A DNA stretch of 20,000 nt from Symbiodinium natans (taxonomy: Eukaryota > Sar > Dinophyceae > Suessiales > Symbiodiniaceae): the NCBI GenBank assembly GCA_905221605.1, contig CAJNDS010001018.1:1-20000 (forward strand), given 5' to 3'. The translations under genes and the position numbers were made by a program. Numbering within the stretch: the first letter of the stretch is position 1; the number at the start of each line of letters is the position of its first letter. The notes under the pieces are model-generated. The model made no database searches. It was not told where the DNA came from and was given only the letters and a program-made list of their open reading frames with translations. Below are positions 16,935 to 20,000 of the stretch, in pieces.

Positions 16935-17010
16935 GGTGGGGGAGTAGGAGTGTGGGGGGGGGGGGGGAGTGGGGGAGTGGGGCAGGAGTGGCAGGAGTAG
17001 GGAGAGGGGG
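16935..17010. repeat. G-rich arm (GGGGGAGTGG)n preceding a C-rich block
   Basis: A GGGGGAGT-type G-rich run that is the reverse complement in kind of the C-rich array starting about 100 bp later. It repeats the G-rich-then-C-rich arrangement seen at 255-605, 18750-18780 and 19440-19690. Confidence 0.75.
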
Positions 17011-17104
17011 AGAACCCACTCCCACCTCCTCTTGGCCCAAGTCCAGGTGCCCTCTTCTGGCCCAAGTTCAGGTTGCGGGCTCGAAACCCCCGACCTGGAC
17101 CACT

Positions 17105-17440
17105 TCTAGCACTTCACTCACTCCCCACTCCCCCTCCCATCCCCCACTCCCCCAACCCACTCCCCCACACTCCCCCACTCTCCCACTCCCCCACTCCCCT
17201 CCACTCCCCCACTCCCCCACTCCCCCACTCCCCCACTCCCCCACTCCCCCACTCCCCCACTCCCCCACTCCCCCACTCCCCCACTCCCCCACTCCCCCAC
17301 TCCCCCACTCCCCCACTCCCCCCCTCCCCCACTCCCCCACTCCCCCACTCCCCCACCTCCCCCACTCCCCCACTCCCCCACTCCCCCACTCCCCCACTCC
17401 CCCACTCCCCCACTCCCCCACTCCCCCACTCCCCACCCGC
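17105..17440. repeat. regular 8-bp satellite (CCCCCACT)n
   Basis: A nearly perfect octamer array, most regular from about 17205 to 17440. Because 8 is not a multiple of 3, the array reads the same 8-residue peptide in all three frames of each strand, with no stop: Pro-rich on plus, Gly/Glu/Trp-rich on minus. Apparent proteins from this block are artefacts of the repeat. Confidence 0.95.
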
Positions 17441-17445
17441 TCCCC

Positions 17446-17612
17446 AGGCCTAAAACCCTAGGGCCAAAACCCTAGGCCCAAAACCCCAGGCCCAAAACCC
17501 TTGGCCCAAAACCCTAGGCCCAAAACCCCTAGGCCCCAAACCCTAGGCCCGAAACCCTCGGCCCAAAACCCTAAACCCTGAACCCTAAACCCTAGACCCT
17601 AAACCCTAAATA
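17446..17612. repeat. 14-bp AAAACCCTAGGCCC repeat merging into CCCTAAA telomere-like units
   Basis: About ten copies of CCCTAGGCCCAAAA (14 bp) with single-base variants, followed by TAAACCCTGAACCCTAAACC and further CCCTAAA units. CCCTAAA is the complement of TTTAGGG, so the orientation is opposite to the array at 606-1420. The 14-mer looks like a telomere unit extended by a GGCC-containing insert. Confidence 0.85.
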
Positions 17613-17668
17613 GCGCTATAAAACATATTTTACGACAAGAACAACATGAGTGGGTGAGTGGGGAGGGT
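17613..17668. other. AT-rich centre between inverted repeat arms
   Basis: A short unique segment (TAGCGCTATAAAACATATTT and following) sits between the CCCTAGGCCCAAAA array on its left and the inverted copy on its right. TAGCGCTA is itself an 8-bp palindrome. Confidence 0.6.
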
Positions 17669-17715
17669 TTTGGGCCTGGGGTTTTGGGCCTAGGGTTTTG
17701 GGCCTGGGGTTTTGG
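17669..17715. repeat. inverted copy of the 14-bp repeat (TTTTGGGCCTAGGG)
   Basis: About three copies of TTTTGGGCCTGGGG or TTTTGGGCCTAGGG, the reverse complement of the array at 17446-17570. Together the two form a large inverted repeat with a loop of about 100 nt that contains the telomere-like units. Confidence 0.85.
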
Positions 17716-17935
17716 TCCCCCGCTCCCCCACTCCCCCACTCCCCCACTCCCCCACTCCCCCACCACTCCCCCACTCCCCACTCCCCCACTCCCCCACTCC
17801 CCCACTCCCCCACTCCCCCACTCCCCCACTCCCCCACTCCCCCACTCCCCCACTCCCCCACTCCCCCACTCCCCCACTCCCCCACTCCCCCACTCCCCCA
17901 CTCCCCCACTCCCCCACTCCCCCACTCCCCGCTCA
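17716..17935. repeat. regular 8-bp satellite (CCCCCACT)n, second block
   Basis: Almost perfect octamers with one or two short interruptions (for example CACCACTC near 17762). Same unit and strand as the block at 17105-17440. Confidence 0.95.
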
Positions 17936-18105
17936 CCAAAAAGCAGGATGCTAGTTGAACACGCTCGGTCCCCAAAAAGGCAGGATGCTAGTTGAGTACT
18001 CTCGGTCCCCAAAAGGCAGGATGCTAGTTAAACACGCTCGGTCTCCAAAAAGCAGGTTTCTGGTTAAACATGCTCGGTCCCCAAACAGTAGTTGAACAAG
18101 CACGT
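17936..18105. repeat. 36-37-bp tandem repeat (GGATGCTAGTTGAACACGCT family)
   Basis: Four to five copies of CAGGATGCTAGTTGAACACG then CTCGGTCCCCAAAAAG, at spacing 36-37 bp (starts near 17944, 17981, 18017, 18053), the last diverged and truncated. A single copy occurs at about 168-225 at the other end of the window, again next to C-rich satellite, so this is a dispersed family. Confidence 0.85.
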
Positions 18106-18320
18106 CACCCCCCGATAAGCAAAACCTGGAGCCATGCTTCTGCTATCGAAGCGGGTGTGGGTATGTTGTCTGATGTTGAGTCTGAAGCTGATGCCGCAAG
18201 AAGTGGTTTGTTTGGGGACCTGGATAGCAAGTTCGGGGGAGAGGGTGATGTCTGCTCCTTGTGTGTTGTTCCTGAAAACAAAACCCAAAACCCAATCAAC
18301 ATGAAAAAATCCCAAAACCA
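18106..18320. other. short unique segment between satellites
   Basis: About 200 bp without repeats. The plus strand encodes a protein-like run (ETWSHASAIEAGVGMLSDVE-like in one frame), but it is continuous with satellite-derived peptide and has no recognised domain. No gene is called. Confidence 0.4.
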
Positions 18321-18324
18321 AACC

Positions 18325-18560
18325 CTCCCCCACTCCCCCCACTCCCCCACTCCCCCACTCCCCCACTCCCCCACTCCCCCACTCCCCCACTCCCCCACTC
18401 CCCCACTCCCCCACTCCCCCACTCCCCCCCTCCCCCACTCCCCCACTCCCCCACTCCCCCACTCCCCCACTCCCCCACTCCCCCACTCCCCCACTCCCCC
18501 ACTCCCCCACTCCCCCACTCCCCCACTCCCTCCGCTCTCAGCTCCCTCACTCCCCCCCCC
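18325..18560. repeat. regular 8-bp satellite (CCCCCACT)n, third block
   Basis: Octamer array on the same strand as the blocks at 17105 and 17716, regular from about 18345 to 18525 and then breaking down into CCCTCCGCTCTCAGCTCCCT and poly-C. Confidence 0.95.
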
Positions 18561-18611
18561 ACTTCCCCAATGTGTCACGACGTGCTACCACTCTCCCCCA
18601 TCCCCCACTCC

Positions 18612-18690
18612 CTTGCCCTCTTCTGGCCCAAGTCCAGGTTTCGGGCTCGAAACCCCCAACCTGGACCACTTCCAGCACTTTTCACGCACT
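18612..18690. repeat. second copy of a 70-bp dispersed repeat (first copy 17047-17115)
   Basis: Both copies read TGCCCTCTTCTGGCCCAAGT, then CAGGTT, CGGGCTCGAAACCCCC, ACCTGGACCACTTC and AGCACTT, with few substitutions. In both places the repeat lies beside the C-rich octamer satellite. GGTTTCGGGCTCGAAACC is a near-palindrome in the second copy. Confidence 0.85.
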
Positions 18691-18699
18691 GTATCCTGC

Positions 18700-18780
18700 T
18701 TCTGCGCTCCCCCACTCCCCCCAATCTCCCACTCCCCCAACTAGACGCCGGGGGGGAGTGGGGGGGAGTGGGGGGTTTGG
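18700..18780. repeat. C-rich then G-rich satellite junction
   Basis: CTCCCCCACTCCCCCCAATC (about 18707) is followed within 30 bp by GGGGGGGAGTGGGGGGGAGT (about 18750), giving a short inverted repeat of the satellite unit just ahead of the 29-bp minisatellite. Confidence 0.75.
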
Positions 18781-18789
18781 GGGAAACCC

Positions 18790-19438
18790 AGGCTCCGGAG
18801 GGTTTGGCTCGAAACCCTTCAGGCTCCGAAGGGTTTGGGGAAACCCTTCAGGCTCCGAAAGGTTTGGGGAAACCCTTCAGGCTCCGAAGGGTTTGGGGAA
18901 ACCCTTCAGGCTCCGAAGGGTTTGGGGAAACCCTTCAGGCTCCGAAGGGTTTGGGGAAACCCTGCAGGCTCCGAAGGGTTTGGGAAAACCCTTCAGGCTC
19001 CGAAGGGTTTGGGGAAACCCTTCAGGCTCCGAAGGGTTTGGGGAAACCCTTCAGGCTCCGAAGGGTTTGGGGAAACCCTTCAGGCTCCGAAGGGTTTGGG
19101 GAAACCCTTCAGGCTCCGAAGGGTTTGGAGAAACCCTTGAGGCTCCGAAGGGTTTGGGGAAACCCTTCAGGCTCCGAAGGGTTTGGGGAAACCCTTCAGG
19201 CTCCGAAGGGCTTGGGGAAACCCTTCAGGCTCCGAAGGGTTTGGGGAAACCCTTCAGGCTCCGAAGGGTTTGGAGAAACCCTTGAGGCTCCGAAGGGTTT
19301 GGGGAAACCCTTCAGGCTCCGAAGGGTTTGGGGAAACCCTTCAGGCTCCGAAGGGTTTGGAGAAACCCTTCAGGCTCCGAAGGGTTTGGGGAAACCCTTC
19401 AGGCTCCGAAGGGTTTGGGGAAACCCTGCAGGCTCCGA
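18790..19438. repeat. 29-bp hairpin minisatellite built on AGGGTTT/AAACCCT
   Basis: The unit is AGGCTCCGAAGGGTTTGGGG plus AAACCCTTC. After a 31-bp first copy (18790-18820), 21 consecutive copies of exactly 29 bp run from 18821 to 19429 with substitutions but no indel, then a partial copy. Within each, GAAGGGTTT and AAACCCTTC are perfect inverted arms around GGGG. The arms contain permuted TTTAGGG and its complement. No open frame here is considered a gene. Confidence 0.95.
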
Positions 19439-19439
19439 T

Positions 19440-19683
19440 CGGCGGGAGTGGGGGAGTGGGGGAGTGGGGGTGCGGGGGAGTTGGGGTTTGGGACAAACTC
19501 CCCCCAATCTCCCACTCCCCCAACTCCCCAACTCCCCACTCCCCCAATCCCCCACTCCCCCACTCCCCCACTCCCCCACTCCCCCACTCCCCCCCACTCC
19601 AAACCACTCCCCCACACTCCCCCCCACTCCAACCCACTCCCCCCCACTCTCCCCCACTCCCCCCCACTCCCCCCCACTCTCCC
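19440..19683. repeat. G-rich arm then C-rich satellite
   Basis: GGGAGTGGGGGAGTGGGGGA (about 19444-19490) followed by CCACTCCCCCAACTCCCC-type sequence (19498-19683), again with the G-rich segment to the left of the C-rich one. The C-rich units are of variable length (8-10 bases) and grade into the 11-bp satellite. Confidence 0.85.
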
Positions 19684-20000
19684 CCACATCTCCCCCACAT
19701 CTCCCCCACATCTCCTCCACATCTCCCCCACATCTCCCCCACATCTCCCCCACATCTCCCCCACATCTCCCCCACATCTCCCCCACATCTCCCCCACATC
19801 TCCCCCACATCTCCCCCACATCTCCCCCACATCTCCCCCACATCTCCCCCACATCTCCCCCACATCTCCCCCACATCTCCCCCACATCTCCCCCACATCT
19901 CCCCCACATCTCCCCCACATCTCCCCCACATCTCCCCCACATCTCCCCCACATCTCCCCCACATCTCCCCCACATCTCCCCCACATCCCCCCCACATCTC
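19684..20000. repeat. 11-bp satellite (CCCCCACATCT)n, truncated by window end
   Basis: About 28-29 nearly perfect copies of CCCCCACATCT, with rare variants such as CTCCACATCTC near 19711. The unit looks like the octamer CCCCCACT with a 3-base ATC or CAT insertion, so it probably arose from the neighbouring family. It has no stop codon in the minus-strand frames and gives an artefactual Gly/Asp/Met/Trp/Cys peptide. Confidence 0.95.

Noticed and set aside
18790-19438. CRISPR array
   Set aside because: The 29-bp palindromic units are contiguous with no unique spacers and the context is eukaryotic satellite DNA.

Overview
The window is eukaryotic nuclear DNA and is most likely from a dinoflagellate. 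Three things point there: plant/alga-type TTTAGGG telomere-like repeats, a spliced gene whose introns mostly start with GC instead of GT and end in AG followed by G, and a Helitron-type Rep/PIF1 protein resembling helicase-like proteins I recall from symbiodiniacean genomes. The organism call is inference; another alga or alveolate with TTTAGGG telomeres is not excluded. No bacterial-style operons, rRNA genes or convincing tRNAs are present.

Layout: 1-605 is C-rich low-complexity DNA. 606-1420 is an interstitial, partly degenerate TTTAGGG array. About 1640-2370 is an AT-rich tandem repeat with a period near 52 bp. 2424-2500 is a second short telomere-like patch. From about 2.9 kb to 12.6 kb (possibly 13.0 kb) the minus strand carries one very large spliced gene. 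13.5-14.05 kb is a CAGATGCCCC-type repeat. 14.05-15.5 kb is mostly unique-looking DNA without a recognisable gene. 15.5-20 kb is a mosaic of satellites: (CCCCCACT)n, a 37-bp repeat, a duplicated 130-bp block, a 14-bp AAAACCCTAGGCCC repeat in both orientations, a 36-37-bp repeat also found near position 180, a hairpin-forming 29-bp minisatellite, and an 11-bp CCCCCACATCT satellite running off the window.

The gene: read from high to low coordinates on the minus strand, it encodes an OTU-type cysteine protease domain, a proline-rich linker, a C2H2-like finger, Cys-rich modules and a Helitron-type HUH Rep nuclease split over three exons. These are followed by a PIF1-family helicase with all main motifs, and a C-terminal array of CxxC/CxxC zinc modules resembling Stc1 domains. 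Joining the inferred exons gives roughly 2,750 residues. Catalytic residues look intact (OTU Asp/Cys and His, HUH, two Rep tyrosines, Walker A/B, SR motif), so this looks like a potentially autonomous Helitron-like rolling-circle transposon. It lies in repeat-rich, possibly subtelomeric DNA. Five of the six well-defined introns carry microsatellite tracts. The element's termini were not identified.
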